Made by a program: the position numbers and the translations under genes
Assembly (NCBI RefSeq): GCF_051401765.1
Contig: NW_027480535.1
Location: forward strand, 1,240,001 to 1,304,000
Reading direction: 5' to 3'
Source of the DNA: Calliopsis andreniformis
Taxonomy: Eukaryota; Arthropoda; Insecta; Hymenoptera; Andrenidae
Length of the DNA stretch: 64,000 bases
Notes under the pieces: model-generated
Databases searched by the model: none
What the model saw: only the letters and a program-made list of their open reading frames with translations
What the model was told of the DNA's origin: nothing
Shown here: positions 1 through 13,285 of the stretch, piece by piece
Layout: each line of letters opens with the position of its first letter
How positions within the stretch are numbered: position 1 is the stretch's first letter

Positions 1-2240
1 GGACTGAGGACTGAGGATTGAGGATTGAGAATTGAGGATTGAGGATTGAGGATTGAGGATTGACGATTGAGGATTGGGAATTGAGGATTGAACATTGAGG
101 ATTGAGGATTGAGGATCCAGGATTGAGGGTTGAGGATTGAAGATTGAATATTGATGATTGAAGATTGAGGATTGAAGATTGAGTGTTGTGGATTGAGGAC
201 GAGGACTGAGGGTTTATTATTGATGTTTGAGGTCTGAAGATTGAGGATTGAGGATTGAGAATTGAGGATTGAGGATTGAGGATTGAAGAGTGAGGATTGG
301 GTATTGAGGATTGAAGAATGAGGACTGAGGATCTAGGATTGAGGATCGAGGATTGAAGATTGAGTATTGAGGATTGAAGATTGAGGATTGAGGATTGAGG
401 ATTGAGGATTGAGGATTGAGTATTCAGGATTGAGGATTGAGGACTGAGGATTGAGAATTGAGGATTGAGGATTGAGGATTGAGGATTGACGATTGAGGGT
501 TGGGAATTGAGGATTGAACATTGAGGATTGAGGATTGAGGATCCAGAACTGAGGTTTGAGGACTGACGATTGAGGATTGAAGATTGAGTATTGAGGATTG
601 AGGATTGAGGATTGAGGATTGAGGATCGAGGATTGAGGATTGAAGATTGAGTATTGAGGATTGAAGATTGAGGATTGAGGACTGAGGATTGAGGATTGAG
701 AATTGAGGATTGAGATTTGACGATGAGGGCTGAGGGTTGAGGATTGAGGTTTGAGGACTGAGGACTGAGGATTGAGGGTTGAGAATTGAGGATTGAGGAT
801 TGAGGATTGAGGATTGAGGACTGAGGGTTGTGGATTGAGGACGACGACTGAGGGTTGATTATTGATGTTTGAGGTCAGAAGATTCAGGATTGAGGATTGA
901 GAATTGAGGATTGAGGATTGAGGATTGCAGATTGAGGATTGGTTATTGAGGATTGAAGAATGAGGACTGAGGATTTAGGATTGAGGATCGAGGATTGAAG
1001 ATTGAGTATTGAGGATTGAATATTGAGGATTGAGGATTGAGGATTGAGGATTGAGGATTGAGGATTCAGGATTGAGGATTGAGGATTGAAGATTGAGGAT
1101 TGAGGATTGATGATTAAAGATTGAGTGTTGAGGATTGAAGACTGAGCATTGACGATTGAGGATTGAGGATTGAGGATTGAGGATTGAGGATTGAGTATTG
1201 AAGGTTGAGGATTGACGATTGAGGATTGAGGATTGAGGATTGAGGATTGAGTATTGAGGACTGAGGATTGAAGATTGAGGATTGAGGATTGAGGATTAAA
1301 GAGTGAGTATTGAGGATTGAAGATTGAGAATTGAGGATTGAGGATTGAACATTGAGGACTGAGTGTTGAGAGTTCAGTGATGAGAATTGATGTTTGTGGA
1401 TAGAGATTTGAAGATTGCAGATTGAGTATTGTGTATTGAAAACTGTGAATTGAAGATATTCTATTGAGGATTGAGGATTGTCACCTGATTGTTGAGGACT
1501 GAGGGCTGATGATTGAGGATTCAGGATTGAGGATTCAGAATTGAGGTTTGAGGACTGAGGATTGAGGATTGAGCATTGAAGATTGAGTATTGAGGATTGA
1601 AGATTGAGGATTGAGGATTGAGGATTGAGGATTGAGGATGAGGGCTGAGGGTTGAGGATTGAGTATTGAGGATTGAGGATTGACGACTGAGGATTGAGGA
1701 TTGAGGATTGAGTGTTGAGGATTGAGGACAGGGACTGACGGTTGAGGATTGAGGTCTGAGGGTTGAGGTTTGAGGTTTGAGGACTGAGGACTGAAGATTG
1801 AGGATTGAGAATTGAGGATTGAGGATTGAGGATTGAGGATTGACGATTGAGGATTGGGAATTGAGGATTGAACATTGAGGATTGAGGATTGAGTATCCAG
1901 GATTGAGGGTTGAGGATTCAAGATTCAATATTGATGATTGAAGATTGAGTATTGAGGATCGAGGATTGAGGACTGAGGATTGAGGATTGCGGATTGCAAA
2001 TTGAGTATTGAGGATTGAAGATTGAGGATTGAGGATTGAGGATTGAGAATTGAGGATTGAGGATTGAGGATTGAGGATTGAAGATTGAGTATTGAGGATC
2101 GAGGATTGAGGACTGAGGATTGAGGATTGAGGATTGAGAATTGAAGATTGAGGATTGGGGATTGAGGATTGACGATTGAGGATTGAGCATTGAGGATTGA
2201 GAATTGAGGATTGAGGATTGAAGACTGAGTATTGAGGATT
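1..2240 (+). repeat. Left mosaic segment of the array
   Basis: This stretch contains B-type elements near 185-235 and 825-875, a hexamer-marked E element near 724, and one diverged core starting near 1360. It does not match any single later HOR unit over its length, so it is either an older edge or part of a HOR that continues left of the window. A BamHI-type GGATCC at about 113 arises from a variant heptamer. No gene is visible. Confidence 0.8.
1360..1530 (+). repeat. Diverged solitary core module (leftmost copy)
   Basis: It has the core landmarks GAGAATTGATGTTTG at 1382, then ATATTCTATTG and a CTGATTGTTGAGG end. It carries private changes: TATTGTGTATTG where others have TATTGAGTATTG, GAAGATATTC instead of GAGGATATTC, and TGTCACCTGATTG instead of TGACAACTGATTG. 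These make it the most diverged core of the window, in keeping with an older or edge position. Confidence 0.85.
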
Positions 2241-2281
2241 GAAGATTAAGGATTGATGATTGAGGATTGAAGATTGAGGAC

Positions 2282-2450
2282 TGAGTGTTGAGGGTTGAGT
2301 GATGAGAATTGATGTTTGTGGATTGAGATTTGAAGATTGAAGAATAGGGATTGAGTATTGAAAACTGTGAATTGAGGATATTCTATGGAGGACTGAGGAT
2401 TGACAATTGATTGTTGAGGACTGAGTGCTGAAGATTGAGGATTCAGGATT
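2282..2450 (+). repeat. Core module, subtype a (representative)
   Basis: Marks are GAAGATTGAAGAATAGGG, TATTCTATGGAGGACTG (later TATGGTGG) and GACAATTGATTG. All core positions in this answer are the first base of GAGAATTGATG or its variant. Subtype a lies at 2304, 3017, 5059, 5724, 7842, 8507, 10528, 11109 and 11822; a sub-variant with GAGTTTTGAAG lies at 13640, 16128, 22757, 59828 and 62217. Although diverged, it reads in consecutive 7-bp units (TTGATGT, TTGTGGA, TTGAGAT and so on), so it descends from the heptamer and is not an insertion. Confidence 0.88.
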
Positions 2451-3218
2451 GAGGATTAGGGATTGAGTTTTGAGGACTGAGGATTGAGGATTGAGGATTG
2501 AGGATTGAGGATTGAAGATAGAGTATTGAGGATTGAAGATTGAGGATTGAGGATTGAGGATTGAGGATTGAGGATTGAAGATTGAGTACTGAGGATTGAA
2601 GATTAAGATTGAGGATTGAGGATTGAGGACTGAGGATTGAGGATTGAGGATTGAAGATTGAGTATTGAGGATCGAGGATTGAGGACTGAGGATTGAGGAT
2701 TGCGGATTGCAAATTGAGTATTGAGGATTGAAGATTGAGGATTGAGGATTGAGGATTGAGAATTGAGGATTGAGGATTGAGGATTGAGGATTGAAGATTG
2801 AGTATTGAGGATCGAGGATTGAGGACTGAGGATTGAGGATTGAGGATTGAGAATTGAAGATTGAGGATTGGGGATTGAGGATTGACGATTGAGGATTGAG
2901 CATTGAGGATTGAGAATTGAGGATTGAGGATTGAAGATTGAGTATTGAGGATTGAAGATTGAGGATTGATGATTGAGGATTGAAGATTGAGGACTGAGTG
3001 TTGAGGGTTGAGTGATGAGAATTGATGTTTGTGGATTGAGATTTGAAGATTGAAGAATAGGGATTGAGTATTGAAAACTGTGAATTGAGGATATTCTATG
3101 GAGGACTGAGGATTGACAATTGATTGTTGAGGACTGAGGGCTGAAGATTGAGGATTCAGGATTGAGGATTAGGGGTTGAGTTTTGAGGACTGAGGATTGA
3201 TGGTTGAGGGTTGTGCTT

Positions 3219-3390
3219 TGAATATTGAGGGTTGAGTAATGAGAATTGATGTTTGTGGATAGAGATTTGAAGATTGCAGGCTGAGTATTGAGTATTGAAA
3301 CCTGTGAATTGAGGATATTCTATTGACGATTGAGGATTCACAACTGATTGTTGAGGTCTGAGGGCTGAATATTGGGGGTTCAGGATTGTG
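3219..3390 (+). repeat. Core module, subtype b (representative)
   Basis: Marks are GATTGCAGGCTGAG, GAAACCTGTGAATTG (or GAAACCTGTTAATTG), TATTGACGATTGAGG, and GAATATTGGGGGTTCAGG at the end. Copies lie at 3241, 5948, 8731, 12046, 13864, 16352, 22981, 28405, 30547, 45852, 48008, 60052 and 62441. All but 30547 and 48008 follow another core by exactly 224 bp (32 heptamers). Confidence 0.88.
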
Positions 3391-3471
3391 GCTTCAGGAT
3401 TGAGGTTTGAGGACTGAGGATTGAGGCTTGAGGGTGAGGATTGAAGATTGAGGATTGAGGATTGATGGTTG

Positions 3472-3640
3472 AGGATTGCGTATTGAGGATAGAACAATGA
3501 GGATTGAGGATTGAGTATTGAGGATTGAGGATTGAGGATTGAAGATTGAATATTGATGATTGAAGATTGAGGATCAAGGATTGAGGGTTGTGGATTGAGG
3601 ACGAGGACTGAGGGTTGAGTATTGATGTTTGAGGTCTGAG
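3472..3640 (+). repeat. C-B module (representative)
   Basis: The left part is GATTGCGTATTGAGGATAG followed by AACATTGAGG (here AACAATGAGG). The right part is GGGTTGTGGATTGAGG, then a 6-bp unit CGAGGA, then ATTGATGTTTGAGGTCTG. About 25 copies keep this order; other starts are near 6180, 8965, 12281, 15146, 17174, 20149, 21777, 23894, 28687, 29516, 30846, 36838, 38818, 39776, 41756, 46137, 46966, 52170, 56100, 58087, 58755, 60343, 61146 and 62732. The B half also occurs without C, for example near 14908, 17655, 24375, 29272 and 46724. Confidence 0.83.
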
Positions 3641-5036
3641 GATTGAGGAATGAGTATTGAGAATTGAGGATTGAGGTTTGAGGATTGAAGATTGAGGATT
3701 GGGTGTTGATGATTGAAGAATGAGGGTTGAGGATTGAGGATTGAGGATTGAGGATTGAAGATTGAGTATTGAGGATTGAAGATTGAGGATTGAGGATTGA
3801 GGATTGAGGATTGAGGATTGAGGATTGAGGATTGCGGATAGAAGATTGAGGATTGGGTATTGCGGATTGAACATTGAGGATTGAGGATTGAGGGTTGAGG
3901 ATTGAGGATTGAGGATTGAGGATTGAGGATTGAGGATTGAGGATTGAAGATTGAGGATTTGGTATTGAGGATTGAAGAATGAGGATTGAGGATTGAGGAT
4001 TGAGGATTGAGGATTGAAGACTGAGTTTTGAGGATTGAAGATTGAGGATTGAGAAGTGATTATTGAAGATTGAGGATTTGTGACTGAGGATTGAAGATTG
4101 AGGATTGAGGATTGAGTATTGAGGACTGAGGATTGAGGATTGAGGATTGAAGATTGAGGATTGAGGCGTGAGTATTGAAGATTGAGGATTTGTGACTGAG
4201 GATTGAAGATTGAGGATTGAGGATTGAGGATCGAGTGTTGAGGATTGAGAGTTGAGGACTGAGGATTGAAGATTGAGAATTGAGGATTGAAGATTGAGGA
4301 TTGAGGATTGAGGATTGAGGATTGACGCTTGAGGATTGAGTGTTGAGGATGGAGGATTGAGGATTGAGGATTGCAGTCTGAGTATTGAGGATTGACGATG
4401 GGAAGATTGAGGATTGATGATAGAAGATTGAGAATTGGGGACTGAGGATTCAAGATTGAGGATCGAAGATTGAGAATTGAGGATTGAAGATTGATAATTG
4501 AGGATTGAGGATTGAGGATTGAGGATTGAAGATTGAGTATTGAGGATTGAAGATTGGGGATTGAGGATTGAGGATTGAGGATTGAGGATTGAAGATTGAG
4601 TACTGAGGATTGAAGATTAAGATTGAGGATTGAGGATTGAGGACTGAGGATTGAGGATTGAGGATTGAAGATTGAGTATTGAGGATCGAGGGTTGAGGAT
4701 TGAGGATTGAGGATTGAGGATTGAGGATTGAGGATTGAGGATTGAAGATTGAGGACTGAGGATTGAGGATTGCGGATTGCAAATTGAGTATTGAGGATTG
4801 AAGATTGAGGATTGAGGATTGAGGATTGAGTACTGAGGATTGAGGACTGAGGATTGCGGATAGAAGATTGAGGATTGGGTATTGCGGATTGAACATTGAG
4901 GATTGAGGATTGAGGGTTGAGGATTGAGGATTGAGGATTGAGGATTGAGGATTGAGGATTGAGGATTGAAGATTGAGGATTGGGTATTGAGGATTGAAGA
5001 ATGAGGATTGAGGATTGAGGATTGAAGATTGAGGAC

Positions 5037-7819
5037 TGAGTGTTGAGGGTTGAGTGATGAGAATTGATGTTTGTGGATTGAGATTTGAAGATTGAAGAAT
5101 AGGGATTGAGTATTGAAAACTGTGAATTGAGGATATTCTATGGAGGACTGAGGATTGACAATTGATTGTTGAGGACTGAGTGCTGAAGATTGAGGATTCA
5201 GGATTGAGGATTAGGGATTGAGTTTTGAGGACTGAGGATTGAGGATTGAGGATTGAGGATTGAGGATTGAAGATAGAGTATTGAGGATTGAAGATTGAGG
5301 ATTGAGGATTGAGGATTGAGGATTGAGGATTGAGGACTGAGGATTGAGGATTGAGGATTGAAGATTGAGTATTGAGGATCGAGGATTGAGGACTGAGGAT
5401 TGAGGATTGCGGATTGCAAATTGAGTATTGAGGATTGAAGATTGAGGATTGAGGATTGTGGATTGAGAATTGAGGATTGAGGATTGAGGATTGAGGATTG
5501 AAGATTGAGTATTGAGGATCGAGGATTGAGGACTGAGGATTGAGGATTGAGGATTGAGAATTGAAGATTGAGGATTGGGGATTGAGGATTGACGATTGAG
5601 GATTGAGCATTGAGGATTGAGAATTGAGGATTGAGGATTGAAGATTGAGTATTGAGGATTGAAGATTGAGGATTGATGATTGAGGATTGAAGATTGAGGA
5701 CTGAGTGTTGAGGGTTGAGTGATGAGAATTGATGTTTGTGGATTGAGATTTGAAGATTGAAGAATAGGGATTGAGTATTGAAAACTGTGAATTGAGGATA
5801 TTCTATGGAGGACTGAGGATTGACAATTGATTGTTGAGGACTGAGGGCTGAAGATTGAGGATTCAGGATTGAGGATTAGGGGTTGAGTTTTGAGGACTGA
5901 GGATTGATGGTTGAGGGTTGTGCGTTGAATATTGAGGGTTGAGTGATGAGAATTGATGTTTGTGGATAGAGATTTGAAGATTGCAGGCTGAGTATTGAGT
6001 ATTGAAACCTGTGAATTGAGGATATTCTATTGACGATTGAGGATTCACAACTGATTGTTGAGGTCTGAGGGCTGAATATTGGGGGTTCAGGATTGTGGCT
6101 TCAGGATTGAGGTTTGAGGACTGAGGATTGAGGCTTGAGGGTGAGGATTGAAGATTGAGGATTGAGGATTGATGGTTGAGGATTGCGTATTGAGGATAGA
6201 ACAATGAGGATTGAGGATTGAGTATTGAGGATTGAGGATTGAGGATTGAAGATTGAATATTGATGATTGAAGATTGAGGATCGAGGATTGAGGGTTGTGG
6301 ATTGAGGACGAGGACTGAGGGTTGAGTATTGATGTTTGAGGTCTGAGGATTGAGGAATGAGTATTGAGAATTGAGGATTGAGGTTTGAGGATTGAAGATT
6401 GAGGATTGGGTGTTGATGATTGAAGAATGAGGGTTGAGGATTGAGGATTGAGGATTGAGGATTGAAGATTGAGTATTGAGGATTGAAGATTGAGGATTGA
6501 GGATTGAGGATTGAGGATTGAGGATTGAGGATTGAGGATTGCGGATAGAAGATTGAGGATTGGGTATTGCGGATTGAACATTGAGGATTGAGGATTGAGG
6601 GTTGAGGATTGAGGATTGAGGATTGAGGATTGAGGATTGAGGATTGAGGATTGAAGATTGAGGATTTGGTATTGAGGATTGAAGAATGAGGATTGAGGAT
6701 TGAGGATTGAGGATTGAGGATTGAAGACTGAGTTTTGAGGATTGAAGATTGAGGATTGAGAAGTGATTATTGAAGATTGAGGATTTGTGACTGAGGATTG
6801 AAGATTGAGGATTGAGGATTGAGTATTGAGGACTGAGGATTGAGGATTGAGGATTGAAGATTGAGGATTGAGGCGTGAGTATTGAAGATTGAGGATTTGT
6901 GACTGAGGATTGAAGATTGAGGATTGAGGATTGAGGATCGAGTGTTGAGGATTGAGAGTTGAGGACTGAGGATTGAAGATTGAGAATTGAGGATTGAAGA
7001 TTGAGGATTGAGGATTGAGGATTGAGGATTGACGCTTGAGGATTGAGTGTTGAGGATGGAGGATTGAGGATTGAGGATTGCAGTCTGAGTATTGAGGATT
7101 GACGATGGGAAGATTGAGGATTGATGATAGAAGATTGAGAATTGGGGACTGAGGATTCAAGATTGAGGATCGAAGATTGAGAATTGAGGATTGAAGATTG
7201 ATAATTGAGGATTGAGGATTGAGGATTGAGGATTGAAGATTGAGTATTGAGGATTGAAGATTGAGGATTGAGGATTGAGGATTGAGGATTGAGGATTGAA
7301 GATTGAGTACTGAGGATTGAAGATTAAGATTGAGGATTGAGGATTGAGGACTGAGGATTGAGGATTGAGGATTGAAGATTGAGTACTGAGGATTGAAGAT
7401 TAAGATTGAGGATTGAGGATTGAGGACTGAGGATTGAGGATTGAGGATTGAAGATTGAGTATTGAGGATCGAGGGTTGAGGATTGAGGATTGAGGATTGA
7501 GGATTGAGGATTGAGGATTGAGGATTGAAGATTGAGGACTGAGGATTGAGGATTGCGGATTGCAAATTGAGTATTGAGGATTGAAGATTGAGGATTGAGG
7601 ATTGAGGATTGAGTACTGAGGATTGAGGACTGAGGATTGCGGATAGAAGATTGAGGATTGGGTATTGCGGATTGAACATTGAGGATTGAGGATTGAGGGT
7701 TGAGGATTGAGGATTGAGGATTGAGGATTGAGGATTGAGGATTGAGGATTGAAGATTGAGGATTGGGTATTGAGGATTGAAGAATGAGGATTGAGGATTG
7801 AGGATTGAAGATTGAGGAC
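5037..7819 (+). repeat. Higher-order repeat A, unit 2 (about 2,783 bp)
   Basis: Cores at 5059, 5724 and 5948 repeat the single-plus-doublet arrangement of unit 1. The distances to the equivalent cores of unit 3 are 2,783 bp for all three, showing no net length change between units 2 and 3. Near 7,300-7,440 a short block with TACTGAGG and ATTAAGATTG appears twice in tandem, a local duplication not present in unit 1. Confidence 0.88.
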
Positions 7820-10505
7820 TGAGTGTTGAGGGTTGAGTGATGAGAATTGATGTTTGTGGATTGAGATTTGAAGATTGAAGAATAGGGATTGAGTATTGAA
7901 AACTGTGAATTGAGGATATTCTATGGAGGACTGAGGATTGACAATTGATTGTTGAGGACTGAGTGCTGAAGATTGAGGATTCAGGATTGAGGATTAGGGA
8001 TTGAGTTTTGAGGACTGAGGATTGAGGATTGAGGATTGAGGATTGAGGATTGAAGATAGAGTATTGAGGATTGAAGATTGAGGATTGAGGATTGAGGATT
8101 GAGGATTGAGGATTGAGGACTGAGGATTGAGGATTGAGGATTGAAGATTGAGTATTGAGGATCGAGGATTGAGGACTGAGGATTGAGGATTGCGGATTGC
8201 AAATTGAGTATTGAGGATTGAAGATTGAGGATTGAGGATTGAGGATTGAGAATTGAGGATTGAGGATTGAGGATTGAGGATTGAAGATTGAGTATTGAGG
8301 ATCGAGGATTGAGGACTGAGGATTGAGGATTGAGGATTGAGAATTGAAGATTGAGGATTGGGGATTGAGGATTGACGATTGAGGATTGAGCATTGAGGAT
8401 TGAGAATTGAGGATTGAGGATTGAAGATTGAGTATTGAGGATTGAAGATTGAGGATTGATGATTGAGGATTGAAGATTGAGGACTGAGTGTTGAGGGTTG
8501 AGTGATGAGAATTGATGTTTGTGGATTGAGATTTGAAGATTGAAGAATAGGGATTGAGTATTGAAAACTGTGAATTGAGGATATTCTATGGAGGACTGAG
8601 GATTGACAATTGATTGTTGAGGACTGAGGGCTGAAGATTGAGGATTCAGGATTGAGGATTAGGGGTTGAGTTTTGAGGACTGAGGATTGATGGTTGAGGG
8701 TTGTGCGTTGAATATTGAGGGTTGAGTGATGAGAATTGATGTTTGTGGATAGAGATTTGAAGATTGCAGGCTGAGTATTGAGTATTGAAACCTGTGAATT
8801 GAGGATATTCTATTGACGATTGAGGATTCACAACTGATTGTTGAGGTCTGAGGGCTGAATATTGGGGGTTCAGGATTGTGGCTTCAGGATTCAGGTTTGA
8901 GGACTGAGGATTGAGGCTTGAGGGTGAGGATTGAAGATTGAGGATTGAGGATTGATGGTTGAGGATTGCGTATTGAGGATAGAACAATGAGGATTGAGGA
9001 TTGAGTATTGAGGATTGAGGATTGAGGATTGAAGATTGAATATTGATGATTGAAGATTGAGGATCGAGGATTGAGGGTTGTGGATTGAGGACGAGGACTG
9101 AGGGTTGAGTATTGATGTTTGAGGTCTGAGGATTGAGGAATGAGTATTGAGAATTGAGGATTGAGGTTTGAGGATTGAAGATTGAGGATTGGGTGTTGAT
9201 GATTGAAGAATGAGGGTTGAGGATTGAGGATTGAGGATTGAGGATTGAAGATTGAGTATTGAGGATTGAAGATTGAGGATTGAGGATTGAGGATTGAGGA
9301 TTGAGGATTGAGGATTGAGGATTGCGGATAGAAGATTGAGGATTGGGTATTGCGGATTGAACATTGAGGATTGAGGATTGAGGGTTGAGGATTGAGGATT
9401 GAGGATTGAGGATTGAGGATTGAGGATTGAGGATTGAAGATTGAGGATTTGGTATTGAGGATTGAAGAATGAGGATTGAGGATTGAGGATTGAGGATTGA
9501 GGATTGAAGACTGAGTTTTGAGGATTGAAGATTGAGGATTGAGAAGTGATTATTGAAGATTGAGGATTTGTGACTGAGGATTGAAGATTGAGGATTCAGG
9601 ATTGAGTATTGAGGACTGAGGATTGAGGATTGAGGATTGAAGATTGAGGATTGAGGCGTGAGTATTGAAGATTGAGGATTTGTGACTGAGGATTGAAGAT
9701 TGAGGATTGAGGATTGAGGATCGAGTGTTGAGGATTGAGAGTTGAGGACTGAGGATTGAAGATTGAGAATTGAGAATTGAAGATTGAGGATTGAGGATTG
9801 AGGATTGAGGATTGACGCTTGAGGATTGAGTGTTGAGGATGGAGGATTGAGGATTGAGGATTGCAGTCTGAGTATTGAGGATTGACGATGGGAAGATTGA
9901 GGATTGATGATAGAAGATTGAGAATTGGGGACTGAGGATTCAAGATTGAGGATCGAAGATTGAGAATTGAGGATTGAAGATTGATAATTGAGGATTGAGG
10001 ATTGAGGATTGAGGATTGAAGATTGAGTATTGAGGATTGAAGATTGAGGATTGAGGATTGAGGATTGAGGATTGAGGATTGAAGATTGAGTACTGAGGAT
10101 TGAAGATTAAGATTGAGGATTGAGGATTGAGGATTGAAGATTGAGTATTGAGGATCGAGGGTTGAGGATTGAGGATTGAGGATTGAGGATTGAGGATTGA
10201 GGATTGAGGATTGAAGATTGAGGACTGAGGATTGAGGATTGCGGATTGCAAATTGAGTATTGAGGATTGAAGATTGAGGATTGAGGATTGAGGATTGAGT
10301 ACTGAGGATTGAGGACTGAGGATTGCGGATAGAAGATTGAGGATTGGGTATTGCGGATTGAACATTGAGGATTGAGGATTGAGGGTTGAGGATTGAGGAT
10401 TGAGGATTGAGGATTGAGGATTGAGGATTGAGGATTGAAGATTGAGGATTGGGTATTGAGGATTGAAGAATGAGGATTGAGGATTGAGGATTGAAGATTG
10501 AGGAC
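7820..10505 (+). repeat. Higher-order repeat A, unit 3 (about 2,686 bp)
   Basis: Cores lie at 7842, 8507 and 8731. The sequence follows unit 2 nearly base for base until small losses of heptamers near 10.1 kb shorten it by about 97 bp. Scattered substitutions, such as TTCAGG for TTGAGG near 8891 and 9597, distinguish it from its neighbours. Confidence 0.87.
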
Positions 10506-11667
10506 TGAGTGTTGAGGGTTGAGTGATGAGAATTGATGTTTGTGGATTGAGATTTGAAGATTGAAGAATAGGGATTGAGTATTGAAAACTGTGAATTGAG
10601 GATATTCTATGGAGGACTGAGGATTGACAATTGATTGTTGAGGACTGAGTGCTGAAGATTGAGGATTCAGGATTGAGGATTAGGGATTGAGTTTTGAGGA
10701 CTGAGGATTGAGGATTGAGGATTGAGGATTCAGGATTGAAGATAGAGTATTGAGGATTGAAGATTGAGGATTGAGGATTGAGGATTGAGGATTGAGGATT
10801 GAAGATTGAGGATTGAGGATTGAGGATTGAGGACTGAGGATTGAGGATTGAGGATTGAAGATTGAGGATTGAGGATTGAGGATTGAAGATTGAGTATTGA
10901 GGATCGAGGATTGAGGACTGAGGATTGAGGATTGAGGATTGAGAATTGAAGATTGAGGATTGGGGATTGAGGATTGACGATTGAGGATTGAGCATTGAGG
11001 ATTGAGAATTGAGGATTGAGGATTGAAGACTGAGTATTGAGGATTGAAGATTAAGGATTGATGATTGAGGATTGAAGATTGAGGACTGAGTGTTGAGGAT
11101 TGAGTGATGAGAATTGATGTTTGTGGATTGAGATTTGAAGATTGAAGAATAGGGATTGAGTATTGAAAACTGTGAATTGAGGATATTCTATGGAGGACTG
11201 AGGATTGACAATTGATTGTTGAGGACTGAGTGCTGAAGATTGAGGATTCAGGATTGAGGATTAGGGATTGAGTTTTGAGGACTGAGGATTGAGGATTGAG
11301 GATTGAGGATTGAGGATTGAAGATAGAGTATTGAGGATTGAAGATTGAGGATTGAGGATTGAGGATTGAGGATTGAGGATTGAAGATTGAGTACTGAATA
11401 TTGAAGATTAAGATTGAGGATTGAGGATTGAGGACTGAGGATTGAGGATTGAGGATTGAAGATTGAGTATTGAGGATCGAGGATTGAGGACTGAGGATTG
11501 AGGATTGCGGATTGCAAATTGAGTATTGAGGATTGAAGATTGAGGATTGAGGATTGAGGATTGAGAATTGAGGATTGAGGATTGAGGATTGAGGATTGAA
11601 GATTGAGTATTGAGGATCGAGGATTGAGGACTGAGGATTGAGGATTGAGGATTGAGAATTGAAGATT
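10506..11667 (+). repeat. 581-bp tandem duplication inside unit 4
   Basis: The a-core at 10528 recurs at 11109 with the same flanks. The offset of 581 bp is exactly 83 heptamers, so register is kept. The second copy has private changes, for example TACTGAATATTG near 11394 where others read TACTGAGGATTG. Confidence 0.8.
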
Positions 11668-13285
11668 GAGGATTGGGGATTGAGGATTGACGATTGAGGA
11701 TTGAGCATTGAGGATTGAGAATTGAGGATTGAGGATTGAAGATTGAGTATTGAGGATTGAAGATTGAGGATTGATGATTGAGGATTGAAGATTGAGGACT
11801 GAGTGTTGAGGGTTGAGTGATGAGAATTGATGTTTGTGGATTGAGATTTGAAGATTGAAGAATAGGGATTGAGTATTGAAAACTGTGAATTGAGGATATT
11901 CTATGGAGGACTGAGGATTGACAATTGATTGTTGAGGACTGAGGGCTGAAGATTGAGGATTCAGGATTGAGGATTAGGGGTTGAGTTTTGAGGACTGAGG
12001 ATTGATGGTTGAGGGTTGTGCGTTGAATATTGAGGGTTGAGTGATGAGAATTGATGTTTGTGGATAGAGATTTGAAGATTGCAGGCTCAGTATTGAGTAT
12101 TGAAACCTGTGAATTGAGGATATTCTATTGACGATTGAGGATTCACAACTGATTGTTGAGGTCTGAGGGCTGAATATTGGGGGTTCAGGATTGTGGCTTC
12201 AGGATTGAGGTTTGAGGACTGAGGATTGAGGCTTGAGGGTGAGGATTGAAGATTGAGGATTGAGGATTGATGGTTGAGGATTGCGTATTGAGGATAGAAC
12301 AATGAGGATTGAGGATTGAGTATTGAGGATTGAGGATTGAGGATTGAAGATTGAATATTGATGATTGAAGATTGAGGATCGAGGATTGAGGGTTGTGGAT
12401 TGAGGACGAGGACTGAGGGTTGAGTATTGATGTTTGAGGTCTGAGGATTGAGGAATGAGTATTGAGAATTGAGGATTGAGGTTTGAGGATTGAAGATTGA
12501 GGATTGGGTGTTGATGATTGAAGAATGAGGGTTGAGGATTGAGGATTGAGGATTGAGGATTGAAGATTGAGTATTGAGGATTGAAGATTGAGGATTGAGG
12601 ATTGAGGATTGAGGATTGAGGATTGAGGATTGAGGATTGCGGATAGAAGATTGAGGATTGGGTATTGCGGATTGAACATTGAGGATTGAGGATTGAGGGT
12701 TGAGGATTGAGGATTGAGGATTGAGGATTGAGGATTGAGGATTGAGGATTGAAGATTGAGGATTGGGTATTGAGGATTGAAGAATGAGGATTGAGGATTG
12801 AGGATTGAGGATTGAGGATTGAGAAGTGAGTATTGAAGATTGATGATTTGTGACTGAGGATTGAAGATTGAGGATTGAGGATTGAGTATTGAGGACTGAG
12901 GATTGAGGATTGAGGATTGAAGATTGAGGATTGAGGCGTGAGTATTGAAGATTGAGGATTTGTGACTGAGGATTGAAGATTGAGGATTGAGGATTGAGGA
13001 TCGAGTGTTGAGGATTGAGAGTTGAGGACTGAGGATTGAAGATTGAGAATTGAGGATTGAAGATTGAGGATTGAGGATTGAGGATTGAGGATTGACGCTT
13101 GAGGATTGAGTGTTGAGGATGGAGGATTGAGGATTGAGGATTGCAGACTGAGTATTGAGGATTGACGATGGGAAGATTGAGGATTGATGATAGAAGATTG
13201 AGAATTGGGGACTGAGGATTCAAGATTGAGGATCGAAGATTGAGAATTGAGGATTGAAGATTGATAATTGAGGATTGAGGATTGA
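10506..13285 (+). repeat. Higher-order repeat A, unit 4, rearranged
   Basis: This unit begins with two a-cores (10528 and 11109) 581 bp apart, where other units have one, then the a+b doublet at 11822 and 12046. The 11109-11822 spacing is 713 bp, the value of unit 1 and not of units 2-3. Near 12,800 the sequence jumps forward relative to unit 3, deleting a block, then follows the 9.54-9.99 kb sequence until about 13,285. Confidence 0.82.

Larger units (their letters stand above)
2282..5036 (+). repeat. Higher-order repeat A, unit 1 (about 2,755 bp)
   Basis: The unit runs from the a-type core at 2304 to the next homologous core at 5059. It holds a single a-core (2304), then an a+b core doublet (3017 and 3241), a C-B module at about 3472-3640, and segments with the diagnostic TTTGTGACTGAGG string. 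The single-to-doublet distance is 713 bp here, against 665 bp in units 2 and 3. Confidence 0.88.

Noticed and set aside
113..118. GGATCC, and GATC/GANTC sites as methylation-dependent signals
   Set aside because: They arise from single substitutions in the heptamer at many places; nothing indicates a role beyond use as physical markers.
2282..2450. Core module considered as an inserted mobile element or a degenerate gene fragment
   Set aside because: It reads in consecutive 7-bp units in register with both flanks and has no terminal inverted repeats or target duplications, so it derives from the heptamer array.
3330..3355. CAAC-TGATT-GTTG dyad in the core tail as an operator or terminator hairpin
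   Set aside because: The stem is only 4 bp and the a-subtype changes one arm (CAATTGATTGTTG), so it is weak and not consistently kept. No U-tract or promoter is near.
6087..8393. 768-codon open frame on the - strand made of SSILNPQ-like heptapeptides, the longest of many
   Set aside because: All three - frames stay open because a 21-nt period of the repeat contains no stop. The frames start and end at chance substitutions, overlap each other in different phases, and show no promoter, ribosome site, signal peptide or domain.
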